Source: Acetivibrio sp. MSJd-27 (GTDB taxonomy: Bacteria > Bacillota > Clostridia > UMGS1840 > HGM11507). Taken from it: 64,000 bases of DNA. Location of the stretch: positions 1 through 64,000 of the forward strand of contig NZ_JAHLPV010000004.1 in the NCBI RefSeq assembly GCF_018918095.1, written 5' to 3'. The translations under genes and the position numbers were made by a program. The notes beneath the pieces were generated by a model. That model did not search any database. It was given only the letters and a program-made list of their open reading frames with translations, and had not been told where the DNA came from. Numbering within the stretch: position 1 is the first letter of the stretch; every line of letters begins with the position of its first letter. This document shows positions 50,605 to 60,366 of this stretch, piece by piece.

Positions 50605-51966
50605 TTGTTAAAACAACTTGGATTAAAGGATAAATCATTTTATAAAACCTTTCTTTTTCTGACGTTTCCCATGGCTCTGCAGAATCTGCTTACTACGGCT
50701 GTCAACATGCTGGATAATATTATGATTGGGCAGCTGGGGGCAGTACCCATCGCCGCCGTAGGGCTGGCAAACAAGGTTTTCTTTCTTTACAGCATTGTCA
50801 CCTTTGGGTTGTGCGGCGGCGGGGCCGTCTTTATCAATCAATTTTGGGGGAAAAAGGACACTGCCGGGATTAAGAAGGTATTATTTCTGAACTTGGTGCT
50901 GTCCATCTTATTTGCCTTTTTCTTTTTTGTGATGGCATTCTTTGCACCGTACCAAGTGATGCGGATGCTGACAAACGATCCCGCGGCTGTGGATATCGGT
51001 GCGGTTTACTTGAAGATCATTTCCGTAAGCTATCTGATGTCAGCGGTTATTTTTGCTTTTTCCTTTTTTTTAAAAAGTATGGAAAAACCAAAATATCCGC
51101 TCATTACCTCTCTGGTATCGATCGCAGTGAATTTTTGCATCAATTACACTCTGATCTTCGGGAAATTTGGTTTTCCCGCACTTGGCGTGAAGGGTGCCGC
51201 TATCGGAACGGTCTGTGCGCGTATGGTAGAAATGCTTCTCATCGTATTTCTTTCTTTCCACAGTATTTCTTTTCTGCGCCATAAAATAGGAGAATATCTT
51301 TCTATCAACCGTGAATTTATTGGGAGATATCTGAAAACCTCCGTTCCCGTGATAGGAAACGAAGGCTTTTGGGCGCTGGGGGTAACTGTGATGTCTGCTA
51401 TTTACGCGAGGGTTTCCACCGACGCCATTGCGGCGATCAACATCGTCAACCTGATAAGCGATGCAGCCTCGGTCTTTATCTTTGGCGCCAGTAATGCCGC
51501 GGCGATCATTGTGGGAAAACAGATTGGCCTTAAGCGGGTCAAGAGAGCTTATTTATATGCCTCGCGTTTTTCCCGTTTGGCTCCGCTCTTAGGAGTCCTG
51601 TTCGGACTCTTTGCGGTCGGGACGGCACCATGGTTCATCCATTGTTTTGCAATCACGGATGAGCTGAGTGCGACGGCATTCCGTTTAACGGTCATTATGG
51701 CCTGTTTTATGCCTTTTAAGACGTTTACCTTGGTCAACATTGTCGGCGTACTGCGAAGCGGAGGAGATACCGTCTTTTGTTTTTGGACAGACTTCGCCGG
51801 GATCTGGCTGATCGGGGTACCTTTTACGGCGATCAGCGGTCTGCTTTTGGGATGCCCCATTGAGATTGTCTATCCTCTCTCCCTGTGTGAGGAATTTGTC
51901 AAATCATTCATTATCATTCGGCGTTTGAAAAAAGGCGGCTGGATCACAGATCTGGTCAATGAATAG
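50605..51966 (+). CDS. MATE-family multidrug/metabolite exporter
   Basis: 453 residues with twelve predicted membrane helices in two six-helix halves. Start at TTG 50605 (GGAGG upstream); the frame also extends to 50560. Family marks: FPMALQNLLTTAVNMLDNIMIGQLG, VGLANKVFF, and repeats in the second half (IAAINIVNLISDAASVFIFGASNAAAIIVGKQIG). MATE proteins exchange Na+ or H+ for cationic drugs or metabolites; the substrate is undetermined. The gene is 11 bp before the binding lipoprotein gene. Confidence 0.93.
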   Translation: MLKQLGLKDKSFYKTFLFLTFPMALQNLLTTAVNMLDNIMIGQLGAVPIAAVGLANKVFFLYSIVTFGLCGGGAVFINQFWGKKDTAGIKKVLFLNLVLSILFAFFFFVMAFFAPYQVMRMLTNDPAAVDIGAVYLKIISVSYLMSAVIFAFSFFLKSMEKPKYPLITSLVSIAVNFCINYTLIFGKFGFPALGVKGAAIGTVCARMVEMLLIVFLSFHSISFLRHKIGEYLSINREFIGRYLKTSVPVIGNEGFWALGVTVMSAIYARVSTDAIAAINIVNLISDAASVFIFGASNAAAIIVGKQIGLKRVKRAYLYASRFSRLAPLLGVLFGLFAVGTAPWFIHCFAITDELSATAFRLTVIMACFMPFKTFTLVNIVGVLRSGGDTVFCFWTDFAGIWLIGVPFTAISGLLLGCPIEIVYPLSLCEEFVKSFIIIRRLKKGGWITDLVNE

Positions 51967-51977
51967 GAGGCTTATCT

Positions 51978-52472
51978 ATGAAACAACTCATTCGTATCGG
52001 CATTCTTTTGCTGTGTGCAGTACTGCTCTTTTCTTCCTGCGGGAAAAAGGAAGATATCACTGAGCGGCCCAAGGTTGCAATATCCTTCGGAAATCTGAAA
52101 GAGCCCTTTTTCACCGATGTAAAAAGCGGAATTGAGCGGAGAGCTGCTGACAGCAATCTGACACTCCTGTCAGTGGATGCACAGAAAGATTCGTCAAAGC
52201 AGCTGACCGACATCACCAACATGCTGGCTGGAGAGCCGGATTTGCTTATTGTTCATCCCCTGGAAAAAGAGAAGGTCCAATCCATTCTGGAGGCGTGCAG
52301 AGCAGCAAATATAAAGATATTGATTTTGGATGTGGAGCCGGAGGGAGAATATGCGGCGGACGGCTATATGAAGCTTGATCCGTCGGCGGATGGAAAAGAA
52401 ACCGGCGTATCGGTTGCACAGAAGGCGGAATATATGCTGGGAATCGGGAGAGAAAAGAATGGAGATAAATAA
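51978..52472 (+). CDS. One-lobe substrate-binding lipoprotein (type 1 periplasmic binding fold)
   Basis: 164 residues: lipoprotein signal with lipobox LFSSC (Cys21), then only the first lobe of a sugar-type (Peripla_BP_4) binding domain ([60 protein letters not shown]). The second lobe and hinge are missing and the gene ends inside the deoC start. Either it is a natural half-domain sensor or the gene was truncated in place. No ABC permease or ATPase gene is adjacent. Confidence 0.8.
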   Translation: MKQLIRIGILLLCAVLLFSSCGKKEDITERPKVAISFGNLKEPFFTDVKSGIERRAADSNLTLLSVDAQKDSSKQLTDITNMLAGEPDLLIVHPLEKEKVQSILEACRAANIKILILDVEPEGEYAADGYMKLDPSADGKETGVSVAQKAEYMLGIGREKNGDK

Positions 52473-53109
52473 GATAATCGATCATACGATTTTAAAGCCG
52501 GATGCTACAAAAGAGGAAGTACAAAGGGTATGCGCCGAGGCAAAGCAGTACCGTTTCGCATCCGTTTGTGTGAACTCCTGCTATACTCGCTTGGTGCATG
52601 AAGCTTTGACGGGGACAGAGGTAAAAACCTGTACGGTGGTGGGATTTCCTCTGGGAGCGACCTCCGTTAAGCCGTTGGAGGCCAGCCGTGCTGTGTGGGA
52701 CGGTGCGGACGAAATTGATATGGTGATAAATCTTGGTGCTCTGAAGCAAAAAGAATACCAGGCAGTTCGTCTGGACATCGAATCGGTGGTAGAAGCCTCA
52801 GAGCATGCGCTGGTGAAAGTGATCATTGAAACCTGCCTGCTCACCGACGATGAAAAGAAACGTGCCTGTGAGCTTGCTGTATTGGCTGGCGCAGACTTTG
52901 TGAAAACTTCCACCGGATTCAGTACAGGAGGCGCTGCCACCGCAGACGTTGCTCTCATGCGCAAAACCGTTGGGGCTGATATCGGGGTGAAAGCTTCCGG
53001 GGGAATCCGCACACTGGAGGATGTCCTTAAGATGACAGGGGCTGGAGCAAACCGCATCGGCACCAGTTCAGGAGTTCAAATTATCGCTCAAACCCAGAAA
53101 ACAGAGTGA
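52459..53109 (+). CDS. deoC: Deoxyribose-phosphate aldolase
   Basis: 216 residues from the ATG at 52459 (GGGAGAGAAAAG upstream), overlapping the lipoprotein gene by 14 bp; the longer frame from 52375 lies within it. Class I aldolase TIM barrel with Schiff-base lysine in [10 protein letters not shown] and the second Lys in [11 protein letters not shown], plus MVINLGALK. It splits deoxyribose-5-phosphate to glyceraldehyde-3-phosphate and acetaldehyde. No deoB or phosphorylase gene adjoins. Confidence 0.96.
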   Translation: MEINKIIDHTILKPDATKEEVQRVCAEAKQYRFASVCVNSCYTRLVHEALTGTEVKTCTVVGFPLGATSVKPLEASRAVWDGADEIDMVINLGALKQKEYQAVRLDIESVVEASEHALVKVIIETCLLTDDEKKRACELAVLAGADFVKTSTGFSTGGAATADVALMRKTVGADIGVKASGGIRTLEDVLKMTGAGANRIGTSSGVQIIAQTQKTE

Positions 53110-53120
53110 GGATTATTTTT

Positions 53121-54038
53121 ATGCGAAGTGAAAAGGAAATGCTCGATCTTATTTTGGAGGTGGCCAGGCGGGACAAGCGGATCCGTGCTGTTTATATGAA
53201 CGGTTCCCGCACCAACCCCAATGTGGAAAAAGATATCTTTCAGGATTATGACATTGTGTATGCTGTCACGGAAACCGCCGGTTTTATTGCAGATGAAAAT
53301 TGGATCTCTGTATTCGGGGATCCTTTGATCGTACAGCAGCCGGAAAAACTGGATTCCCTGCAGGGCAAACCTTGTCACCCTGAAGAAAGCTATGGATATT
53401 TGATGCTGTTTTCGGATGGGAATCGCATTGACTTGCATATTGATTCCATAGCCTTTACAAAGGAAATCTACGGAACCGATAGCTTGACCGTTCCCCTGCT
53501 GGATAAAGACGGCTTGCTCCCGCCGATTGAACCGGCCTCCGATGTTTCCTACCATGTCAAAAAGCCGTCAGCCGGACAATATCTGAGCGCTTGCAACGAT
53601 TTCTGGTGGTGTATGCAGAACGTGGCAAAAGGGTTGCGGCGCGGGCAGCTTCCTTATGCGAAGAATATGCTGGAGCAGGTTATCCGTCCGCATCTGGATG
53701 ACATGGTTTCTTGGTGGATTGGCTGTCATTATAATTTCAGGGTTTCAGTGGGGGCTTTTGGCAAGTATTTTGAAAAATATTTGCCGGAGGATTATTGGGA
53801 ATTGTATAAGAATACTCATTGCAGTGCGGAGTGTCAAAGTGTTTGGAATACTGTTTTTCATTTTTGTGATTTATTCCAAGCTCTTTCCCGTACAGTGGCC
53901 GAATGCCTTGATTTCGCATATAAAACGGAAGAGGCGGAGAATATGACTGCATATTTAAAGATGGTATACCGAATGCCGCTGGATGTGGGGGATTTTCAGC
54001 AAAAAGATAAACTTGATAGGATTTATAAGGAACAGTGA
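53121..54038 (+). CDS. AadE-like aminoglycoside 6-adenylyltransferase family protein
   Basis: 305 residues from the ATG at 53121 (TGAGG upstream). Nucleotidyltransferase core with AVYMNGSRTN and FQDYDIVYAVTE, the GSR plus D-x-D metal pattern of the streptomycin/6-adenylyltransferase family. The rest shows the family's helical cap (ACNDFWWCMQNVAKGLRRGQLPYAKNML). Many chromosomal members of this family are not proven resistance enzymes. It follows deoC by 11 bp. Confidence 0.85.
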   Translation: MRSEKEMLDLILEVARRDKRIRAVYMNGSRTNPNVEKDIFQDYDIVYAVTETAGFIADENWISVFGDPLIVQQPEKLDSLQGKPCHPEESYGYLMLFSDGNRIDLHIDSIAFTKEIYGTDSLTVPLLDKDGLLPPIEPASDVSYHVKKPSAGQYLSACNDFWWCMQNVAKGLRRGQLPYAKNMLEQVIRPHLDDMVSWWIGCHYNFRVSVGAFGKYFEKYLPEDYWELYKNTHCSAECQSVWNTVFHFCDLFQALSRTVAECLDFAYKTEEAENMTAYLKMVYRMPLDVGDFQQKDKLDRIYKEQ

Positions 54039-54262
54039 GATGCTCGATGCCTCATAAGGGCCTGTCAAGAGACGGGGAGTATTTTCTCACAAAAATCTTT
54101 GATTGCGCTCCTTGAAACAATGTCAATTTTGAATTGTTATATGACGGTGGAAACCACTTCCTTTTTTATCAAGAGTGCAATCTCAGGCTTAATCGTTCAT
54201 AGGGGGGATATTTCCCTTATGGTATAAGATGAAATGCTCTTTCAAAGCAAAGGAAGCCATTC

Positions 54263-54300
54263 AAAAAATGCCAAAGGATTTTTACCCTTTGGCATTTTTT
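54263..54300. terminator. Bidirectional terminator between the aadE-like gene and rnj
   Basis: AAAAAATGCCAAAGG / CCTTTGGCATTTTTT, a perfect long stem with A/T tails on both sides, ending 12 bp before the rnj stop. The remainder of the gap from 54039 contains no recognisable element. Confidence 0.92.
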
Positions 54301-54311
54301 ATGCAATATAT

Positions 54312-55979
54312 TTATACTTCCATGATTACCGGCAAAATCATTGGATGCCGTTTGGTCGCATGTGATAGATAAGAGAACACATTGGACCGAACCTCATTTT
54401 TCAGGCTTGACCAGTCCTTGATTCCTTCCGCAATGCATTTTTCCATCGTTTCTTTGGCAATGTTTTTCACATTATCCATCAAATCTTCACTTTCCCGTAC
54501 ATACACAAAACCTCTGGAAATGACATCAGGGCCTGCGACAACTTCAGTGATATTGTGGGAGACCGTCACCACGATAACAATCAGACCGTCCTGTGAGAGA
54601 TGCTTTCGGTCTCTTAAAACGATATTTCCGACATCTCCGACCCCCAGGCCGTCCACAAAGATCCGTCCGGAGGAAACGCTTCCGTTAAATTTGACTTTCT
54701 CTTTCGTGACTTCCAATATTTTTCCGATCTGAGAGATGAATACATTGCTTTTGGGAATACCAATCTTCTGCGCTAGCTGTGCATGGCACATTAAATGGCG
54801 GTATTCACCGTGAACCGGCATGAAATATTTGGGCTTCACAATCCCCAGAATCAGCTTCAGCTCCTCCTGGCAAGCATGTCCTGAGACATGCACATCCATC
54901 AGTGCTTCATAGATGACATCCGCACCCTTGCGGAACAGTTCATTGATTACCTTGGAGATGGACTTTTCATTGCCGGGAATAGGGTTTGCGCTGACGACAA
55001 CCACATCGCCCGCTTTGATCTCAACCTTCCGGTGATCCGAATAAGCCATCCGGTAAAGTGCGCTCATCGGCTCCCCTTGACTTCCTGTTGTGATGATGAC
55101 AACATGTTCCTTATTGTACTTTTTGATGTCATCTATCTCAATCATGACGTTTTTATTGGCTTTGATATAGCCAAGCTCCATAGCCACTCGGACAACATTC
55201 TCCATACTTCTGCCGGACACAGCGACTTTTCTTCCATACTTTGCGGCAGCATCAATAATTTGCTGCACCCTATGTATGTTTGATGCGAATGTCGCTATAA
55301 TAAGGCGGCTTTTGGTATGATCTTTGAAAATATTATCGAAGGCTTCGCCAACCGTTTTCTCCGACATGGTATAACCGGGACGCTCTGCGTTGGTACTGTC
55401 GGACATCAGCAGGGTAACCCCCTGCTTGCCCAGCTCGCCGAAACGCGCCAGATCGATCATATCTCCCGTGACAGGGGTGGAATCAATTTTAAAATCCCCT
55501 GTGTGCAGGATGATACCTGCCGGCGTGTGGAATGCGATTGCTACTGCATCTGCGATACTGTGATTTGTTCGGATAAATTCTGCTGTGATTTCTCCCAGCT
55601 TGACTCTGTCTCCCGGGACGACTTTGTTCAGTTTTACTTTTGATAATAGGTTGTGTTCTTTTAATTTACATTCTACTAACCCCAGAGTCAGTTTGGTGCC
55701 GAATACCGGCACATTGATGTCCTTTAAGACATAGGGCAGAGCACCGATATGATCCTCATGACCATGTGTCAGCACGATTCCCCTCACTTTTTTCTTATTT
55801 TTTACAAGATAAGAGATGTCGGGGATAACCAAATCGACCCCCAACATTTCCTCATCAGGAAACGCAATACCACAGTCCAAGACAACGATATCCTTACTAC
55901 TTTCAATCACAGTAAGGTTTTTTCCGATCTCGTTGAGTCCGCCCAGTGGTATCACTTTTATTTTTGGATTTTTTACCAC
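54312..55979 (-). CDS. rnj: Ribonuclease J
   Basis: 555 residues with start at GTG 55979, placed 7 nt after GGAGG; the longer in-frame ATG at 56009 lies before that ribosome site. Metallo-beta-lactamase motif LTHGHEDHIGALPY (about 72-85), beta-CASP domain, and the C-terminal RNase J domain (SGHACQEELKLIL, PVHGEYRHL). Endo- and 5'-3' exoribonuclease; the main RNA decay enzyme in many Firmicutes. It is monocistronic. Confidence 0.97.
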   Translation of the reverse strand: MVKNPKIKVIPLGGLNEIGKNLTVIESSKDIVVLDCGIAFPDEEMLGVDLVIPDISYLVKNKKKVRGIVLTHGHEDHIGALPYVLKDINVPVFGTKLTLGLVECKLKEHNLLSKVKLNKVVPGDRVKLGEITAEFIRTNHSIADAVAIAFHTPAGIILHTGDFKIDSTPVTGDMIDLARFGELGKQGVTLLMSDSTNAERPGYTMSEKTVGEAFDNIFKDHTKSRLIIATFASNIHRVQQIIDAAAKYGRKVAVSGRSMENVVRVAMELGYIKANKNVMIEIDDIKKYNKEHVVIITTGSQGEPMSALYRMAYSDHRKVEIKAGDVVVVSANPIPGNEKSISKVINELFRKGADVIYEALMDVHVSGHACQEELKLILGIVKPKYFMPVHGEYRHLMCHAQLAQKIGIPKSNVFISQIGKILEVTKEKVKFNGSVSSGRIFVDGLGVGDVGNIVLRDRKHLSQDGLIVIVVTVSHNITEVVAGPDVISRGFVYVRESEDLMDNVKNIAKETMEKCIAEGIKDWSSLKNEVRSNVFSYLSHATKRHPMILPVIMEV

Positions 55980-56390
55980 GTTTTTACCTCCGTATTCATT
56001 TTTAAGCATCAGGAAGATTAGATTATCTCATTGGATTGCTCCCTGAATCCGTTCATTACCGAATCATCATATTTGAAAGGCAGGCCCTGGGAAAAGGATT
56101 CCGAACTGTCCCCGTTTACCGGCCTGTCAACGCAGAATTATCCGAACATAAAATCACTCATTTAATAGTATAGCACAAATCGCGGCAGAAAGAAACACTT
56201 TTTTCTAATATTTCTCAATTGGATTCCCCAATACATTTTTTGACAAGAAAACGGCTGCATGACACAGCAGTGTATATCATCCCTTTGCGCTCGTCCGCAT
56301 TCTTGCCGGAGATACGGTTTAAAGTATATTTAACTATGTGGCAGAATACGGGAATTCATCCCTAAAATAAAGCGAAAGATCCTGCTTTTA
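55980..56390. other. Intergenic region upstream of rnj
   Basis: A 411-bp gap between two leftward genes. Read leftward, a TGCTATACT extended -10 box lies near 56172-56178, with only a weak -35. A GC-rich CGGCTGCATGACACAGCAG hairpin (about 56251-56269) is present. No ORF, tRNA or known riboswitch was found. Confidence 0.4.
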
Positions 56391-58754
56391 TTACGATTGC
56401 TTTTTCAATTCCAATTCATAAAAATCGCATAGCTCATTGGCGTACTCTTCATTGATCCCTTCGGTGATGATGGTAAAGGATGCCTTGTTATTATCCGGCA
56501 CAATGAAAACCCAGCCGTCCTTTTTGTTGATTTTAATGCCGTCCAGAAGCTGAAGGTTTTCCTTTTCATACTGGTTTAAGATTTTTCGCATAACCAAGGC
56601 CCTGTCATCGTGTTCGAGGCGCACCTTTCGGTGTGTCTTGAAAATTTCCGGCAGATTGCGCGTGATGTCAGAAAGCTGAAGATTTTTCACTGCCAAGTAC
56701 TCCATGATTTTTGAGAGGGCATATACTGCGTCATAACACATCCGGAATTCTTCCTGTGCATTCTGGCGCAGCATTTCCTTCATGAAAGCGGCGTCAGAGT
56801 TTTTGCTGACAATCACCTCGGCGCCGTTGTTTTCCGCAAGAGTGACCGCCTTTTGACTCAGATAAGGGGGAACCACAATTTTTCCGCTGTTGCGGTCGCC
56901 CATCAATATCAGGATTATGAGCATAAACATTTTATCATCCTTGATTTCACTGCCGTCTTCGGCATACAGTGTGAGGCGTTCACCGTCTCCCGATATGCGA
57001 GCGGTGATTTCCCCGTTTTTCATAATTTTATCCTTTAACCGGATGGGTTTGATCAGCACTTCTTCAAACAACTGATCACAGTATTGATCAACCAGAGGAG
57101 ACTCCGCTTTTAGATAGACAAAACGGTCAATTTTATTCAGATAGAAACGGGTTGACATGGTTTTAAAATAATAGTTTTTATAGTTTTCAAGATTCAGAGG
57201 CGTTTCAATCAGATGACTGCCCACCCGTGCGAAATCTTCCCGTCCCATCAAGCCCTCTATTGCCTTTTCTGTCTTTCGGTCAATATTGGCTCCGTCCGCA
57301 TCAATAAACTCAATCTGCAGCTTTTTAGAGCGAAAAGAGACATACATTGCTCCTTTCAACCCATAAAAGCTGACAGCGGACCGGACGACTGACAGCAGAT
57401 TCTGTCCGAAATCATAAACCTTCACACCGGAGGACATCGCTCCAGCGGTGAGCGCTGCCTTTGCCATATAGGAAACCGCGTGTCCGTCGTAGGCCACAGC
57501 AAGCTTTCCCATCTTATTCATGGCACCGAAGCAGGCGCTGAGCTTTGCAATATTCTCCGGTGTAAAATCTACGCCTGGTGTGCCTGTAATCCCTCGATAA
57601 CCAAACAGGTTCCGGTTGAGGCGCTCGCTGTTTATAATACTTAGGCTGACAATGCTCTCATCTTCAATTTGCTTATTGGTCCATATTTTGATATCGGGTT
57701 TGACAATGGAATTTACGCCAATCACAGTCTCCTCCCCGATCACCGCTCCCTCATATACCTTTGCGTTTTTTTTCAGTGTCACCTTTTTCGCCAGCACGGC
57801 ACCATCGACATAGCTGCCTTCATCCAGATAAGAGCCGCAGTCCACAACGGAACCGCTGGTTTTCACCCTGTCAGACACTACGCAGGAGGAGCCGATAACC
57901 GAATAAGGCATAATTTCCGCTCCTGATTGGATATAAGTATTTTTTCCAATGTAAACCGGAGGCATTATGGTTGCCCCCACTTCCAGAAAGGCACCCTCCT
58001 CCAGAAAGACCCCTTTATCCCGGATGATTCCCTCCAGAGAAATATTTACTTTGCCATCCAACAAATCGCGGTGACATCGGAGGTAAGCTCTTAAATCCCC
58101 CATATCACACCAATAACCAGGTGCGTTATACCCAAAAAAGCGATCCCTATTTTTCAAGATGGCCGGGAATAGATCTCTGGAGAAATCCATATTGATCCCG
58201 GGCTCAAAATAGGACAGCATCTTTTTATTCAATATATAGATTCCGGTATTCACTGTATTGGAAAACGCCTCGCTGGGACTGGGCTTCTCCAAAAAACGCT
58301 GTATCCGTCCTTCTTCATTGGTGACGACAATTCCGTATTCTGACGGATTGTTCACCTCGGACAGAACAATAGTGGCAGCTGCATTGTTTTCATTGTGAAA
58401 AGAAACCGCCTTTTCCAGGTCAATATCGGTCAGACAATCTCCGCTGATAACCAAAAAGTCCTCTGAGAGAAAATCTTCTGCATTTTTTACGCTGCCGGCA
58501 GTACCCAGAGGTTTTTCCTCAACAAAGTATTCAAGGTGCACTCCGAAACGGCTGCCATCTCCAAAATAGTCTTGGATAACATTGGGAAGATAGAGCAGCG
58601 TCACTGCGATTTCGGTGATGCCATGCTGTTTCAAAAGTCCGATGATATGCGCCATCATCGGACGGTTCAAAACGTTGACCATTGGTTTTGGAACGTTCAA
58701 TGTCAGGGGCCTTAAACGGGTGCCTTCCCCGCCTGCCATGATAACTGCCTTCAT
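56391..58754 (-). CDS. Sugar-1-phosphate nucleotidyltransferase / phosphomannomutase-like fusion
   Basis: 787 residues from the ATG at 58754 (AAAGGAATGG upstream). Residues 1-235: nucleotidyltransferase with [12 protein letters not shown] and VISGDCLTD. About 245-370: left-handed beta-helix repeats ([39 protein letters not shown]). About 400-787: a phosphohexomutase-like part. In that part the expected phosphoserine loop (TxSHNP) is VSFRSK and the metal loop (DGDGDR type) is SGDGERL, so mutase activity is doubtful. It probably activates a hexose-1-phosphate for surface polysaccharide synthesis. GDP-mannose is only one possible product. Confidence 0.85.
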   Translation of the reverse strand: MKAVIMAGGEGTRLRPLTLNVPKPMVNVLNRPMMAHIIGLLKQHGITEIAVTLLYLPNVIQDYFGDGSRFGVHLEYFVEEKPLGTAGSVKNAEDFLSEDFLVISGDCLTDIDLEKAVSFHNENNAAATIVLSEVNNPSEYGIVVTNEEGRIQRFLEKPSPSEAFSNTVNTGIYILNKKMLSYFEPGINMDFSRDLFPAILKNRDRFFGYNAPGYWCDMGDLRAYLRCHRDLLDGKVNISLEGIIRDKGVFLEEGAFLEVGATIMPPVYIGKNTYIQSGAEIMPYSVIGSSCVVSDRVKTSGSVVDCGSYLDEGSYVDGAVLAKKVTLKKNAKVYEGAVIGEETVIGVNSIVKPDIKIWTNKQIEDESIVSLSIINSERLNRNLFGYRGITGTPGVDFTPENIAKLSACFGAMNKMGKLAVAYDGHAVSYMAKAALTAGAMSSGVKVYDFGQNLLSVVRSAVSFYGLKGAMYVSFRSKKLQIEFIDADGANIDRKTEKAIEGLMGREDFARVGSHLIETPLNLENYKNYYFKTMSTRFYLNKIDRFVYLKAESPLVDQYCDQLFEEVLIKPIRLKDKIMKNGEITARISGDGERLTLYAEDGSEIKDDKMFMLIILILMGDRNSGKIVVPPYLSQKAVTLAENNGAEVIVSKNSDAAFMKEMLRQNAQEEFRMCYDAVYALSKIMEYLAVKNLQLSDITRNLPEIFKTHRKVRLEHDDRALVMRKILNQYEKENLQLLDGIKINKKDGWVFIVPDNNKASFTIITEGINEEYANELCDFYELELKKQS

Positions 58755-58853
58755 GTAAAAATCCATTCCTTTCATCAGTCGTTTCTTCTAGTATTGCCTG
58801 ATGATTGGGGGAATTATACAAGATATGAAATTCATTTTTCAACCGTATTCGGA

Positions 58854-58997
58854 TATAACTGCGGGCAAGATGTCCCCCGCCTCTTAAGGCGGCGGGTTCC
58901 ATATCCGCAGTCGGCGGGAGTACAATCTCCCGCTGATTGCGGCACTGCTATGCAGTGTTCTTGTCCTCGTTGAATGACGGGACAAGCCCTTATTGAA
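58854..58997 (+). repeat. Dispersed multi-hairpin repeat, copy E
   Basis: Full-length copy nearly identical to copy A: opens TATAACTGCGGGCAAGATGT, closes GGGACAAGCCCTTATTGAA. Main stem CCGCAGTCGGCGGGAG / CTCCCGCTGATTGCGG pairs with two G-U wobbles. It lies between the nucleotidyltransferase start and the IS481-type element. The remaining 58998-59132 holds nothing recognisable. Confidence 0.85.
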
Positions 58998-59132
58998 TAA
59001 TAAGATGAAGCGCTTTTGTCAGACACTGCATGCAAAAGCCGCCTGAAGACTGCGAAACGTGGGGCAGGAACCGTCGCTTGCGCATAAATTTGTATATCAG
59101 CAGAGGCGGGGCATGAAAGCCGCAGATAGATT

Positions 59133-59158
59133 ATAAAAACATTAAAATAACCGTGATG
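59133..59158. repeat. 26-bp direct repeat, left of the IS481-type element
   Basis: ATAAAAACATTAAAATAACC plus six further bases (GTGATG) are identical to 60241-60266. Confidence 0.9.
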
Positions 59159-60240
59159 TGTTACGATACAATAGATGGGAGACAAATAAAAAAAGAAAAT
59201 AGACTCCAATATGATATAATGTTAAGTGACTAAACCAAACATATGCCAAAGGAGCTATTTTCATATGAATATAGTAGCATCAAATGCGCACTTTCGTCAA
59301 CGGGTAATTAAAAAAAGTTACAAAGTGGGAGTAACGGCGGCATCAAAATACTACAGAATCAGCCGGAATGCAATCTACGAGTGGCGAAAGAAATATGATG
59401 GGAATTGGAAAAGCCTGATAGACAAAAGTCACAGACCGGCTCATCATCCAAACGAGCATACACAAGCCGAGAAAGAAATGATTTTAAGGCGGTATCCGCG
59501 ATACAAAGACGATATGATTATGCTGTGGGGCAGCCTTAGAAAAAGCGGGTATACACGCAGTTACACAAGCTTGGTACGGGTGGTAAACAAGTGGATAAAA
59601 CCTGAAATCAAGAAAAAGGCTGCAAAGAACTGGAAGCCATATAAAAAAGCGGACTATCCGGGACAAAAAGTGCAGGTTGATGTGAAATTTGTGCCGTCAT
59701 ATTGCGTTGTAAGTGGACAGAAATATTATCAGTATACAGCAGTAGATGAGTGCACAAGATGGACGTTCCGAGAGATGTATGATGAACACAGCACTTACAG
59801 TTCAAGAGATTTTTTGCTTAAACTGATAGCAGCAGCTCCTTTTCAAATAAGAGAAATACAAACAGACAACGGCAGTGAATTTACCAACGCCAATGTTGAT
59901 CGTCCGGATGCTCCGTTAACCTCATTTGAGTTGTTACTGCAAAAGATGGATATTATCTACCACCGGATTAAAATAGCAACGCCGCGGCACAACGGCAAGG
60001 TGGAACGCCAGCACAGAACCGATGAACAGCGTTTTTACAAGAAAATGAAAATGTATAATCTTGAAGATGGCAGGAAACAGCTTGCCAAATATAATAAAAA
60101 ATCGAATGACATTCCTAAGATATGCCTTGAATTCAAAACACCAAACGAGGTTATGGCAGAATATTTAGGAATTATGTGAAGATAAAACAGGACGTTATAT
60201 TTTTTTGGAGAAACTGTCACCCATCATTGACAATTGAACA
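59159..60240 (+). mobile_element. IS481-type insertion sequence, complete, 1082 bp
   Basis: Left end TGTTACGATACAATAGATGG and right end (complement) TGTTCAATTGTCAATGATGG agree at the TGTT tip and at a GATGGG(A/T)GACA inner block, so they are imperfect terminal inverted repeats. The single transposase gene lies inside. Exact 26-bp direct repeats flank both ends. The insertion sits just upstream of the nagB promoter. Confidence 0.85.
59265..60179 (+). CDS. IS481-family transposase
   Basis: 304 residues from the ATG at 59265 (AAAGGAG upstream); the frame also opens at 59226 without a ribosome site. An N-terminal helix-turn-helix (KKSYKVGVTAASKYYRISRNAIYEWR) is followed by an rve integrase core with the DDE triad: VQVDVKF (Asp), QTDNGSEF (Asp) and NGKVERQH (Glu). 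The frame is intact and all catalytic residues are present, so the element may be active. Confidence 0.95.
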   Translation: MNIVASNAHFRQRVIKKSYKVGVTAASKYYRISRNAIYEWRKKYDGNWKSLIDKSHRPAHHPNEHTQAEKEMILRRYPRYKDDMIMLWGSLRKSGYTRSYTSLVRVVNKWIKPEIKKKAAKNWKPYKKADYPGQKVQVDVKFVPSYCVVSGQKYYQYTAVDECTRWTFREMYDEHSTYSSRDFLLKLIAAAPFQIREIQTDNGSEFTNANVDRPDAPLTSFELLLQKMDIIYHRIKIATPRHNGKVERQHRTDEQRFYKKMKMYNLEDGRKQLAKYNKKSNDIPKICLEFKTPNEVMAEYLGIM

Positions 60241-60266
60241 ATAAAAACATTAAAATAACCGTGATG
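60241..60266. repeat. 26-bp direct repeat, right of the IS481-type element
   Basis: Identical to 59133-59158. The next gene's promoter begins 5 bp further on. Confidence 0.9.
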
Positions 60267-60270
60267 TCCC

Positions 60271-60299
60271 TTGTATTATTGAAGGAAAGGTAGTATAAT
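60271..60299 (+). promoter_or_regulatory. Promoter of nagB
   Basis: TTGTAT (60271-60276), 17 bp, TATAAT (60294-60299). It starts 30 bp outside the insertion element, so the element did not disrupt it but may have cut off upstream control sites. Confidence 0.75.
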
Positions 60300-60366
60300 A
60301 AATATAAATAAGGTTTATTCGGAAAGAATATTAAATAATTAAATTAAGTTTTAGAGGTGTTATATT

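Noticed and set aside
58531-58902. Minus-strand frame starting in hairpin repeat copy E
   Set aside because: It runs through the repeat into the nucleotidyltransferase gene out of frame; similar false extensions occur at copy D.
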